Source of the DNA: PALSA-600 sp963842335
Lineage (GTDB): Bacteria > Actinomycetota > Thermoleophilia > Gaiellales > Gaiellaceae
Assembly (NCBI GenBank): GCA_963842335.1
Contig: CAWJGF010000010.1
Span: forward strand, 62,001-126,000
DNA: 64,000 nucleotides
Direction: 5' to 3'
The notes beneath the pieces were generated by a model. The model was not told the DNA's origin. It searched no databases and was given only the letters and a program-made list of their open reading frames with translations. This document shows, in pieces, positions 41,475 to 49,716 of this stretch (positions are counted from its first letter, which is position 1; every line of letters starts with the position of its first letter). Made by a program: the position numbers and the translations under genes.

Positions 41475-42373
41475 GTTCCCTCCGCGACGGATGGCCGGAG
41501 CCCGAGGAGGCGAATCGCGTTCTCCTTCAGGATCATCGGCCGCACCTCTGGCTTGATCTCCAGCGCGTCGAAGTCGGCCAGCCAGCGATCGGGAGTGATG
41601 AATGGATAGTCGGTGCCGAAGAGAACGCGGTCGCGTAGCAGCGTGTTCGCGTGCTGGATCAGGTTCGGTGGGAAGTACTTCGGTGACCAGCCCGACAGGT
41701 CGATGTGCACCTGCGGCTTGTGCACCGCGACCGCGAGCGCCTCGTCCTGCCACGGGAACGACGGGTGCGCGAGGACGATCTTCAGGCTGGGAAAGTCGAC
41801 CGCGACATCGTCGACGTGCATCGGGTTCGAGTACTTGAGCCGGACGCCTCCACCCCCAGGGAGCCCCGAGCCGACACCCGACTGGCCCGTGTGGAAGAGG
41901 GCCGGCAGGCCCGCCTCCTCGATCACCTCGTAGAGCGGATACGCAAGCCGGTCGTTCGGGAAGAAGCCCTGGACGTTGGGATGGAACTTGAACCCGCGCA
42001 CGCCGTGGTCGGCGATGAGGCGGCGCGCCTCGTCGACGCCGCGCCGGCCCTTGTGCGGGTCGATGCTCGCGAACGGGATCAGCACATCCGCGTTCGCCCG
42101 GGCCACCTCGGCGATCTCCTCATTCGCCACACGCGGTTGCCCCGTGAACGACTCGGAGTCGACGGTGAAGACGACCGCCATCATCCGTCGTGCTCGGTAG
42201 TAGGTCGCGAGCTCGAGTGCAGTCGGTCTCGCGGACTCGCCACGGAAATGGCGCACGGCCGCGTCGCGCAACTCGTCGGGCAAGGAGTCGCCTCCCGCCG
42301 CCGACATCTCGACATGCGCGTGGAAATCGATCGCGACTACGTCGTCGAGAGACAAGCGGTCGTTGTCAGCCAC
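41471..42373 (-). CDS. Amidohydrolase-family protein (ACMSD/LigJ-like TIM barrel)
   Basis: 300 aa from GTG 42373, overlapping the ligase gene by 8 bases. Amidohydrolase_2 motifs: IDFHAHV (HxH), FKFHPNVQGFFPND, ALFHTGQSGVGSG, LAHPSFPWQDEALAV and GTDYPFITPDRW with the final Asp. This subfamily holds aromatic-acid decarboxylases (ACMSD, gamma-resorcylate decarboxylase), LigJ hydratase and related enzymes. In this cluster a decarboxylase or hydratase for a ring-cleavage product is likely; which one cannot be decided by eye. Confidence 0.83.
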   Translation of the reverse strand: MADNDRLSLDDVVAIDFHAHVEMSAAGGDSLPDELRDAAVRHFRGESARPTALELATYYRARRMMAVVFTVDSESFTGQPRVANEEIAEVARANADVLIPFASIDPHKGRRGVDEARRLIADHGVRGFKFHPNVQGFFPNDRLAYPLYEVIEEAGLPALFHTGQSGVGSGLPGGGGVRLKYSNPMHVDDVAVDFPSLKIVLAHPSFPWQDEALAVAVHKPQVHIDLSGWSPKYFPPNLIQHANTLLRDRVLFGTDYPFITPDRWLADFDALEIKPEVRPMILKENAIRLLGLRPSVAEGT

Positions 42374-44336
42374 GCGTCATCCCGGCCGCAAGCGCTTCGA
42401 ACGTGTCGAGCGCGGACGGGTCGATCAGCGAGTCCTTGCTCGCGACGGCGTCGACGGCCTCGCCGCGAAGGATGCGCTTGACCGGCGCTTCAAGTTTCTT
42501 GCCCGTCAGCGTGCGGGGAATTGCCGGCACCGCGCGGATCATGTCAGGTACGTGCCGCGGCGATAACTGCGCGCGCAGCTCGCCGGCGATGCGCGCATGG
42601 AGCGCGTCGTCGAGTTCGCTGCCGTCGGCGAGCACGACGAAGAGGACGAGGTCGCCTGCGCCTCCCTCGCTGTCCTCGAGGTGGACGACGAGGCTGTCGA
42701 CGATCTCCGGCAGCTCCTCGACCACGCCGTAGAACTCGCCGGTGCCGAGGCGGACGCCGCCGCGGTTCAGCGTTGCATCCGAGCGTCCGGTGACGATGCA
42801 GCTCCCGCGCTGGGTGAAGCTGACCCAGTCCCCCTGGCGCCAGATCCCTGGGTACGTCGCGAAGTAGGAGCTGCGGTAGAGGGAGCCGTCGGTGTCGCCC
42901 CAGAGAGCGACGGGCATCGACGGCATCGGCTTTGTGATCACGAGCTCGCCCAACTCGCCGACGACCGGTGCGCCGTGCGCGTCGAACGCCGCTGTTGCAA
43001 CGCCAAGCAACTGTCCGGAGATCTCGCCTTGGTAGACCGGGAGGAGCGGCGACCCGCCGACGATGCCGCTGCACACGTCCGTTCCCCCGCTGCCGTTTAT
43101 CAGCAGCACGTCTGGCCCGAGCTCGTCGTAGACGTAGCGGTAGCCCTCACCGGGAAGCGGCGAGCCCGCAGTGCCGAAGACGCGGATGGAGCTCAGGTCG
43201 CACTCGCTGCCCGGGTGCAGTCCCGCCTTCCGGCAGCCCATCAGAAACGAGGGGCTCGTCCCCATGAAGGTCGGCCTTGTCTCCTCGGCGACACGCCACT
43301 GCCAGCCCGCGTCGGGCCAGGCCGGGTCGCCGTCGAGCATTACGATCGATGAGCGCACGAGGAGCGCCGCGACGAGAGCGTTCCACATCATCCACGAGGT
43401 CGTCGAGTACCAGAGCAGCCGCCCGCCTGGCTTCAGGTCCCAGCTGAACGCGTGCGCCTTCAGCAGTTCGAGCAGAATGCCGCCATGGCCGTGCACGATC
43501 GCCTTCGGCCGGCCGGTCGTACCGGACGAGAAGAGCACGAAGAGCGGGTGGTCGAACGGGACCGGCTCGAAAGCGAGCGCGCCCGGGTCGGCGAGCAGGT
43601 CGCCCCAAGGAAGCGCGTCCTCGACGACATGCTCGCCGTAGGGCACGTGCACGACGTGGCGGAGCGTGGGGAGTGCGGCACGGATCGCTGCCACCTCCGC
43701 GCGACGATCGACCGGTCGGTCCCGGTAGCCGTAGCCGCCGACCGCGAGCAGCACCGTCGGGTCGAGCTGCACGAGTCGGTCGATGACGCTGCGCGCGCCG
43801 AGCTCCGGGGCGCAGCTCGCCCAGACCGCGCCGAGGCTCGCGGTCGCCGCAAAGGCAATGAGCGTCTCCGGGATGTTGGGCAGATAGGCGACGACGCGGT
43901 CGCCGGGGCCGACACCGAGCCGCGCGAGCCCGGCGCGGGCGCGTGCGACACCGTCCCGCAACTCACCGAATGTCAGCTCGACCTGCTCCCGCGTCTGCGA
44001 GCGGGCGACGACGGCCACCTCGTCGCGATCGCAGTCGTCACCGAGCAGGTGCTCCGCGAAGTTCAGGCGCGCGCCAGGGAACCAGGTTGCTCCGGGCATC
44101 GAATCAGCTGTGAGGACGGCGGTGTACGGCGCGTGCGCCTTCACCTCGAAGAACTCCCAGATCGACGACCAGAACGCCGTCAGGTCGGAGACGGACCACT
44201 GCTGGAGTTGCTCGTAGCCGTCGAAGGTGAGGTGGCGCTCGCCCTCGAGCCAGGCGAGGTAGCGACCGACCTCGGTCGTCGCGCGGACGTCCGGGGGTGG
44301 CGTCCAGAGGACGCCGCTGTCCTCCGACGTCGGCAT
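42366..44336 (-). CDS. Acetoacetate--CoA ligase (acetoacetyl-CoA synthetase family)
   Basis: 656 aa from ATG 44336. ANL superfamily with the acetoacetyl-CoA synthetase layout: N-terminal LWTPPPDVRATTEVGRYLAW, SIWEFFEVKAHAPYTAVL, ATP loop FVLFSSGTTGRPKAIVHGHG, NGSGGTDVCSGIVGGSPLLP, DWVSFTQRGSCIVTGRSDAT and the adenylation Lys in PRTLTGKKLEAPVKRI. Product is an acyl-CoA. Divergent from the LigM-like gene across a shared regulatory gap. It is the only acyl-CoA ligase in the window, but its family points to short 3-oxo acids and not to ferulate. Confidence 0.87.
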   Translation of the reverse strand: MPTSEDSGVLWTPPPDVRATTEVGRYLAWLEGERHLTFDGYEQLQQWSVSDLTAFWSSIWEFFEVKAHAPYTAVLTADSMPGATWFPGARLNFAEHLLGDDCDRDEVAVVARSQTREQVELTFGELRDGVARARAGLARLGVGPGDRVVAYLPNIPETLIAFAATASLGAVWASCAPELGARSVIDRLVQLDPTVLLAVGGYGYRDRPVDRRAEVAAIRAALPTLRHVVHVPYGEHVVEDALPWGDLLADPGALAFEPVPFDHPLFVLFSSGTTGRPKAIVHGHGGILLELLKAHAFSWDLKPGGRLLWYSTTSWMMWNALVAALLVRSSIVMLDGDPAWPDAGWQWRVAEETRPTFMGTSPSFLMGCRKAGLHPGSECDLSSIRVFGTAGSPLPGEGYRYVYDELGPDVLLINGSGGTDVCSGIVGGSPLLPVYQGEISGQLLGVATAAFDAHGAPVVGELGELVITKPMPSMPVALWGDTDGSLYRSSYFATYPGIWRQGDWVSFTQRGSCIVTGRSDATLNRGGVRLGTGEFYGVVEELPEIVDSLVVHLEDSEGGAGDLVLFVVLADGSELDDALHARIAGELRAQLSPRHVPDMIRAVPAIPRTLTGKKLEAPVKRILRGEAVDAVASKDSLIDPSALDTFEALAAGMTRG

Positions 44337-44367
44337 GCCGTCATCCTACTCGGGGTTCGAGCAATTG

Positions 44368-44397
44368 GAACGCTGTCTTGACAAGTGGGCAACACCT
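44368..44397. promoter_or_regulatory. GAAC-type direct-repeat element before the LigM-like operon
   Basis: GAACGCTGTCTTGACAAGTG (44368-44387) followed at exactly 20 bases by GGCAACACCT. The first 20 bases match GAACACTGTCTTGACGAATG at 61021 at 17 positions. TTGACA inside it can be a -35 box with AGAATG 17 bases later as a weak -10. It lies between the divergent ligase (44336) and LigM-like (44466) genes. Confidence 0.6.
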
Positions 44398-44465
44398 CTG
44401 AGAATGTCGAGGCGGTCGCCGTCGGCAGACAGGCGCATGGTCGAGACGAGGAGTTGCGCGCAACT

Positions 44466-45833
44466 ATGAGTGCCCAGAGCTTGGAAGGCCTGCTCCAGAC
44501 CGTCGGCAATCCGGTCGAACTCGTTCGCAACTCCCAGATCGGGCCGTACGTGTACCCGAAGGTGCCGGCCGAGTTCTCGAACTGGCGCGACGAACAGCAC
44601 GCCTGGCGGGAGACGTGCTGTCTCTTCGACCAGTCCCACCACATGACGGATCTGACCATCAAGGGACCCGATGCGCTGAAGCTGCTCTCGGCGACGGGCG
44701 TCAACAGCTTCGCCAACTTCGGCGTCAACCGGGCCAAGCAGTTCGTTGCGTGCGCCTACGACGGTCATGTGATCGGCGATGCGATTCTCTTCTACCTCGA
44801 CAACGAGCTCTTGAGCCTCGTCGGGCGTCCCTCGGCGCACAACTGGGTCCAATACCACGCCGAGAAGGACGGGTACGACGTCACGATCGAGCGGGACGAA
44901 CGGTCTGCCGTGAACCCGACCGGCCGGAAGCTCTACCGTTTTCAGGTGCAAGGGCCGACGGCGCTCGGGGTGCTCGAGAAGGTCAACGGCGGCCCGCTCC
45001 CGGAGATCAAGTTCTTCAACCTCGGTGAGCTCACGATCGCCGGTCACAAGGTGCGCGCCTTGCATCACGGGATGTCCGGCGTTCCCGGCCTCGAACTGTT
45101 CGGGCCGACGGCGGAAGGCGAAGACGTGCGGGCCGCGATCGTCGAGGCGGGCAAGGAGTTCGGGCTCGCGCAGGTCGGCTCGCGGGTTTACGCGACCAAC
45201 ACGCTCGAGTCAGGGTGGATCCCCTGCCCGTTGCCCGCGATTTTCACGGGCGATGACCTGAAGGAGTACCGCGAGTGGCTCCCGGCGAACGGCTACGAGG
45301 GCACCGGGTCGCTCGGCGGGAGCTACTACGCCGACGACATCTCGGCCTACTATCTGACGCCGCACGAGCTCGGCTACGGGTCGTTCGTGAAGTTCGACCA
45401 CGAGTTCACCGGCAGGGAAGCGCTCGAGCAGATGGGTCCGCCGAGGCGGAAGAAGGTGACCCTCGCCTGGCACGGAGACGACGTCGCACGTGCCATGGGG
45501 ACGATGTTCCAGGCGACCGACCGCGCGAAGTACATCGACCTGCCGCTCTCCAACTACTCGACCTGGCCGAACGACAGGATCATGAAAGACGGCGAATTGG
45601 TCGGCGTGTCGACGTTCTCGGGCTACAGCTCGAACGAGAGCTCGATGCTCTCGCTCGCGATCGTGGACGTCGAGGACGCAGAGCCCGGAACCGAGGTGAC
45701 GCTCGTCTGGGGCGAGGAGGGAGGCGGCTCGGCGAAGCCGGTCGTCGAGCGTCACGTGCAGACCGAGATTCGCGCGACGGTCTCACCGGTTCCCTACGCC
45801 GAGGTCGTCCGCGCCTCGTATCGGCCGAGGTAG
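44466..45833 (+). CDS. ligM: LigM-like tetrahydrofolate-dependent aromatic O-demethylase (GcvT fold)
   Basis: 455 aa from ATG 44466, where the alignment with LigM begins; a GTG at 44385 would add 27 residues. It closely follows Sphingobium LigM (vanillate/3-O-methylgallate demethylase, about 470 aa): LRNSQIGPYVYPKVPAEFSN with WR after it, CLFDQSHHMTDL, GHVIGDAILFYLDNE, NTLESGWIPCPLPAIFTGDD, and REWLPANGYEGTGSLGGSYY. The GcvT fold binds tetrahydrofolate and takes the methyl group, giving 5-methyl-THF for MetF (32893). First gene of a seven-gene run to 51708. Substrate may be vanillate, syringate or a related methoxybenzoate. Confidence 0.85.
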   Translation: MSAQSLEGLLQTVGNPVELVRNSQIGPYVYPKVPAEFSNWRDEQHAWRETCCLFDQSHHMTDLTIKGPDALKLLSATGVNSFANFGVNRAKQFVACAYDGHVIGDAILFYLDNELLSLVGRPSAHNWVQYHAEKDGYDVTIERDERSAVNPTGRKLYRFQVQGPTALGVLEKVNGGPLPEIKFFNLGELTIAGHKVRALHHGMSGVPGLELFGPTAEGEDVRAAIVEAGKEFGLAQVGSRVYATNTLESGWIPCPLPAIFTGDDLKEYREWLPANGYEGTGSLGGSYYADDISAYYLTPHELGYGSFVKFDHEFTGREALEQMGPPRRKKVTLAWHGDDVARAMGTMFQATDRAKYIDLPLSNYSTWPNDRIMKDGELVGVSTFSGYSSNESSMLSLAIVDVEDAEPGTEVTLVWGEEGGGSAKPVVERHVQTEIRATVSPVPYAEVVRASYRPR

Positions 45834-45839
45834 GCCGGC

Positions 45840-46712
45840 GTGGGCGAGGACGCGGAGCTCCTCGGCCTGTACTGGACGGTCTCCGGGCCGGTTGAGGTTC
45901 ATGTCGGGCGCGAGTGGAGCCTCTTCGACTGGGCCGACCGCTGCGCGGAGGCGCGCAAGGTCGGGTTCAGCGGTCTCGGCATCTGGCACGCAGACCTACA
46001 GCACGTGCTCGAAACGCGAACGCTGCGTGAGATGAAGCGGGACTTCGACGACAATGGCCTGCAGTACCTCGAGCTCGAGTTCCTGATGGAGTGGTTCCTC
46101 GACTCCGGCGACGAGCGGCGCCGTGCATCCGACGAGATCCGCGCGCTCCTCTTCGATGCTGCGAACGCATTCGGCGCGCACCACATCAAGGTCGGCAATA
46201 TCCCGGGCATTCCGGCCGAGCTCTCGCGTCTGACGGAGTCGTTTGGCGAGTTGTGTGCGCACGCCGCCGAGCACACAGACGCGAAGATCGTCTACGAGTT
46301 CATGCCGTTCGACGTGAACGTGCGCGATGTCGACACAGCGCTGAAGGTTGTCGCCGGCGCGGAGAACGGCGGGCTCGCGATCGACACCTGGCACATGTCG
46401 AAGCTGGGCATCGCTCCGGGCGAGCTGCGGCGCATTCCCGTCGAGTATCTGTCGTGGGTGGAGTTGAGCGACGGACGGCTCGAGGACATGGACGACCTCG
46501 TCAACGAGACCGTCAACCACCGCAACCTGCCGGGCGAGGGCGAGCTCGATCTGCAGGCGTACGTCGAGGCCTGTCGCGACCAGGGCTACGCAGGCCCGTG
46601 GGGCGTGGAGGTGCTCTCCGACGAGCTGCGTAACAATCCGATCGACGTGATCTTTCGGCGGGCATACGAGACAACCGCCGCCCAACTCGGACAAGAGAGG
46701 AGCGCCGCGTGA
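45840..46712 (+). CDS. Xylose-isomerase-like TIM-barrel protein
   Basis: 290 aa from GTG 45840, six bases after ligM. AP_endonuc_2/sugar phosphate isomerase-epimerase fold: GFSGLGIWHADLQHVL, YLELEFLMEWF, GAHHIKVGNIPG, IVYEFMPFDVNVRD (metal Glu), LAIDTWHMSKLG (Asp and His) and GPWGVEVLSDELR (Glu). Such proteins isomerise, epimerise or dehydrate polyhydroxy or oxo acids (for example 3-dehydroshikimate dehydratase, which makes protocatechuate). Role here unknown. Confidence 0.78.
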   Translation: MGEDAELLGLYWTVSGPVEVHVGREWSLFDWADRCAEARKVGFSGLGIWHADLQHVLETRTLREMKRDFDDNGLQYLELEFLMEWFLDSGDERRRASDEIRALLFDAANAFGAHHIKVGNIPGIPAELSRLTESFGELCAHAAEHTDAKIVYEFMPFDVNVRDVDTALKVVAGAENGGLAIDTWHMSKLGIAPGELRRIPVEYLSWVELSDGRLEDMDDLVNETVNHRNLPGEGELDLQAYVEACRDQGYAGPWGVEVLSDELRNNPIDVIFRRAYETTAAQLGQERSAA

Positions 46713-47749
46713 GCGCACGCACCGGAGTGCAGGAGCTCGACCGCGACAGACTGGTCTGGATGTACGAGCAGATGCTCCGTATTCGCGAGTTCGAGGAGCG
46801 CGTCAAGCGCACGTTCATCGAGCACCCGGGTGTGATCCGAGGTCACACGCATCTCGCCGACGGCGCGGAGGCGTCGATCGTCGGCTCGATCGCGACTCTC
46901 GGTCCCGACGATCAGTTCCTCGCCACCTACCGGTGCCACGGCTATCCGCTCGCGCGCGGTACCGACCCGAAGGCGATGATGGCCGAGATCTACGGCCGCA
47001 GCGACGGCCTCTGCAAGGGGATCGGCGGCTCGATGCACCTCGTCGACCCGTCGAACGGCTTTCTCGGCACGTCGGGGATCGTCGCGGCCGGGATCCCGCA
47101 CGCGACCGGAGTCGCGTGGGCAGCGCAGATTCGAAAGCAGAACCAGATCGTGCTCTGCTTCTTCGGCGACGGAGCGTCGAAGCAAGGCGCGTTCTCGGAG
47201 TCGCTGAACATCGCATCACTCTGGAAGCTGCCGATTGTCTACGTGATGGAGAACAACGGCTACAACGTGCACACGCGCACCGAGCAGGAGGATGCGAACC
47301 GTGCGCACGGCGATGATCTCTCCGTCAAGGCGAAAGCGTTCAGCATGCCGGGTGTGACGATTGACGGCCGTGACCCGGTCGCCGTGTACGAGACGGTAGG
47401 CGCCGCTGTGGCCCGCGCCCGCTCAGGCGATGGGCCGACACTCGTCGAGTCTCAGATGTATCGGCTGTCGGCACACGGGAACATCATCGCTCCGCCCGGC
47501 GTCCCGTTGCACTTCCCAGAGCACGAGGCGATCGAGAAGTTCGGTGCACCGGAGGAATACGAGGCTGCCTTGAAGGGCGACCCCGTTCCGGCGTTCCGCG
47601 GGAGGCTCGTCGCCGACGGATCGCTCTCGGCCGAGGATGCCGACGCGATCGCGGAGCGCGTGCGCGACGAGATGCAGGCCGCGGTCAGCTTCGGACTCGA
47701 CAGTCCCTTCCCGGAGGTCGAGTCGGCCCTCGAATACGTCTATGCCTAG
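46709..47749 (+). CDS. TPP-dependent 2-oxoacid/acetoin dehydrogenase E1 alpha subunit (pair 1)
   Basis: 346 aa from GTG 46709 (GTGA overlap). E1-alpha motifs: MLRIREFEERVKRTF, TYRCHGYPLARGTDPKAMM, KGIGGSMHLVDPSNGFLGTS and the TPP/Mg motif LCFFGDGASKQGAFSESLNI with ENNGYNVHTR. Partners with the beta subunit 9 bases downstream. No E2 or E3 gene is in the window. Confidence 0.88.
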   Translation: MSARTGVQELDRDRLVWMYEQMLRIREFEERVKRTFIEHPGVIRGHTHLADGAEASIVGSIATLGPDDQFLATYRCHGYPLARGTDPKAMMAEIYGRSDGLCKGIGGSMHLVDPSNGFLGTSGIVAAGIPHATGVAWAAQIRKQNQIVLCFFGDGASKQGAFSESLNIASLWKLPIVYVMENNGYNVHTRTEQEDANRAHGDDLSVKAKAFSMPGVTIDGRDPVAVYETVGAAVARARSGDGPTLVESQMYRLSAHGNIIAPPGVPLHFPEHEAIEKFGAPEEYEAALKGDPVPAFRGRLVADGSLSAEDADAIAERVRDEMQAAVSFGLDSPFPEVESALEYVYA

Positions 47750-47758
47750 GAGGTCGTG

Positions 47759-48739
47759 ATGGCACATGAACTGCCCTTCATCGCCGCGATCGACGAGGCG
47801 ATCAGGCTCGAGATGGAGCGCGACGACACCGTTCTCTACTTCGGCCAGAACATGGCGACGACCGAGAACGAGCCCTACGTCGAGTCGTTCGGCAAGGATC
47901 GCGTGCGGGTGACGCCGATCTCCGAGACCGCCGAGATCGGCATGGCGATCGGCGCTGCGATCGCCGGCTACCGGCCGGTCGTGGAGCTCTACATGGCCGA
48001 GTTCATGCTGGTCGCGATGGACCAGGTGATCAACGAGGCGCCGCGCTTCCGCGCGATGAGCGGCGGCCAGGTGAAGGTCCCGCTGGTGCTCAAGGCCGGG
48101 TTTGGATTCACCGCGGGCTGGGCGGGTCAGCACACTGGCACGATCGGTGGTCTCTTCATGGGAGTGCCCGGGCTCAAGGTCGTCGTCCCGTCTACCGCCG
48201 CGGACGCGAAGGGCTTGATGGCGACCGCAATCCGTGACGACAACCCCGTCGTCTACCTGCACCACTACCTGCTCACGCTCGAGCACGGTGACGTGCCCGA
48301 CGGCGAGTACCTGGTGCCGTTCGGTGAGGCGGCGATCCGGCGCGAGGGATCCGATGTCACGATCGTCGCAACGGGGTGGACGGTCGATCGTGCGCTCGGC
48401 GCGGCCGAGCAGCTCGCGGAGGAGGGGATCCAGGCGGAGGTGATCGATCCGCGCACGCTGGCGCCACTCGACACGCAGACGATATTGGAGTCGGTCGGGA
48501 AGACCGGGCGGCTCGTGCTCGTCGACCAGTCGACGCGCCATGCGTCCGCCTCCACCGTGATCGCCGGCGAGGTCGCCGAGCACGGGTTCTCGTCGCTGAA
48601 GGCGCCGATCGTGCAGGTGACAGCGCTCGACGCGACGATCCCGTACAGCGAGCCGCTCGAGGCCTTCGTACTGCCGAACGAGGACAAGATCGTCGCCGCG
48701 GTGCAGGGGGTGCTCGGAACGGCGCCCGTATCGGCGTAG
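47759..48739 (+). CDS. 2-Oxoacid/acetoin dehydrogenase E1 beta subunit (pair 1)
   Basis: 326 aa; ATG 47759 chosen because AGGAGG ends five bases before it (a GTG sits directly upstream). Transketolase pyrimidine domain with VTPISETAEIGMAIGAAIAG, PVVELYMAEFMLVAMDQ, then C-terminal domain TGRLVLVDQSTRHASASTVI. Holds the Glu that activates TPP (ETAEIG). Forms an alpha2beta2 E1 with the preceding gene; its stop shares one base with the next start. Confidence 0.88.
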   Translation: MAHELPFIAAIDEAIRLEMERDDTVLYFGQNMATTENEPYVESFGKDRVRVTPISETAEIGMAIGAAIAGYRPVVELYMAEFMLVAMDQVINEAPRFRAMSGGQVKVPLVLKAGFGFTAGWAGQHTGTIGGLFMGVPGLKVVVPSTAADAKGLMATAIRDDNPVVYLHHYLLTLEHGDVPDGEYLVPFGEAAIRREGSDVTIVATGWTVDRALGAAEQLAEEGIQAEVIDPRTLAPLDTQTILESVGKTGRLVLVDQSTRHASASTVIAGEVAEHGFSSLKAPIVQVTALDATIPYSEPLEAFVLPNEDKIVAAVQGVLGTAPVSA

Positions 48740-49716
48740 TGCCGGCCTTCGCGCCGCTCGACCGCGAAGGCGCGCTGCGCCTGCTCGGGACGATGTGGCG
48801 GATCCGCGTCTTCGAGGAGCAGGTTGCCGCCCTCGTGCGCGCGGACGAGGTGCACGGGCTTGTCCACCTGAGCGTCGGGCAGGAAGGCGTGGCGGCGGGT
48901 GTCTGCGGGCAACTGCGCGACGACGACGTCGTCTATTCGGGGCATCGCGCGCACGGTCACGCGATCGCGAAGGGCGCTCCGCTCGACCGCATGCTCGCGG
49001 AGCTGATGGGCCGGGACGCGGGGCTGTGCCGAGGACTCGGCGGGTCGATGCACCTCGTCGACGTCGAGCACGGCTTCATGGGCGCCACGGGCGTAGTCGG
49101 CGGCAACGTCCCCGTCGCTCTCGGGAGCGCGCTTGCAGCGCGGCTGCGCGGCGACGACATCGTCGCAGTCGTCTTTTTCGGCGATGGTGCGGTCCAGGCG
49201 GGTCACTTCAACGAGACCGTCAACCTTGCAGCGCTCTGGAAGCTGCCGTTCATCCTCGTCTGTGAGAACAACGGCTTCGCGGAGTTCACGCCCCGTTCTG
49301 CCCACACCAACGTCGAGCGCGTCAGCGACCTCGTCGCGCCCTACGGACTGGAGCGCGCTACGGTCGACGGTAACGACGTCGTCGCCGTGTGGGAGGCGTT
49401 CGGTGGTTACCTCGACGCGGCGCGCGCAGGCACCGGGCCGTTCATGCTCGAGTGCCTGACCTACCGGCGGCACGGGCACTACGAGGGCGATGCCGCCGCC
49501 TACCGTCAGGCGCTCGCAGCTTCCGAGTGGGAGGAGAAAGACCCGATCGCGCGGTTCCAGCGGCGCTGCTCGGCGCAGGGTTGGATCACCGAAGAGGAGT
49601 TTCGGGCCTACGAGTCCGATGCCGCCGCCGAGGTTGCGGCGGCGGTGCGCTCTGCGCGCGAGAGCCCGTTCCCGCCTGTCGGGTTGATCGACGAGCTCGT
49701 CTACGCGCGTGCCTGA
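48739..49716 (+). CDS. TPP-dependent dehydrogenase E1 alpha subunit (pair 2)
   Basis: 325 aa from GTG 48739 (TAGTG overlap of one base). MWRIRVFEEQVAALVRADEV, GHRAHGHAIAKGAPLDRML, RGLGGSMHLVDVEHGFMGAT and TPP motif AVVFFGDGAVQAGHFNETVN with ENNGFAEFT. Acetoin-dehydrogenase-like. Clearly homologous to pair 1 but divergent, so the two pairs are separate enzymes or an old tandem duplication. Confidence 0.87.
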   Translation: MPAFAPLDREGALRLLGTMWRIRVFEEQVAALVRADEVHGLVHLSVGQEGVAAGVCGQLRDDDVVYSGHRAHGHAIAKGAPLDRMLAELMGRDAGLCRGLGGSMHLVDVEHGFMGATGVVGGNVPVALGSALAARLRGDDIVAVVFFGDGAVQAGHFNETVNLAALWKLPFILVCENNGFAEFTPRSAHTNVERVSDLVAPYGLERATVDGNDVVAVWEAFGGYLDAARAGTGPFMLECLTYRRHGHYEGDAAAYRQALAASEWEEKDPIARFQRRCSAQGWITEEEFRAYESDAAAEVAAAVRSARESPFPPVGLIDELVYARA

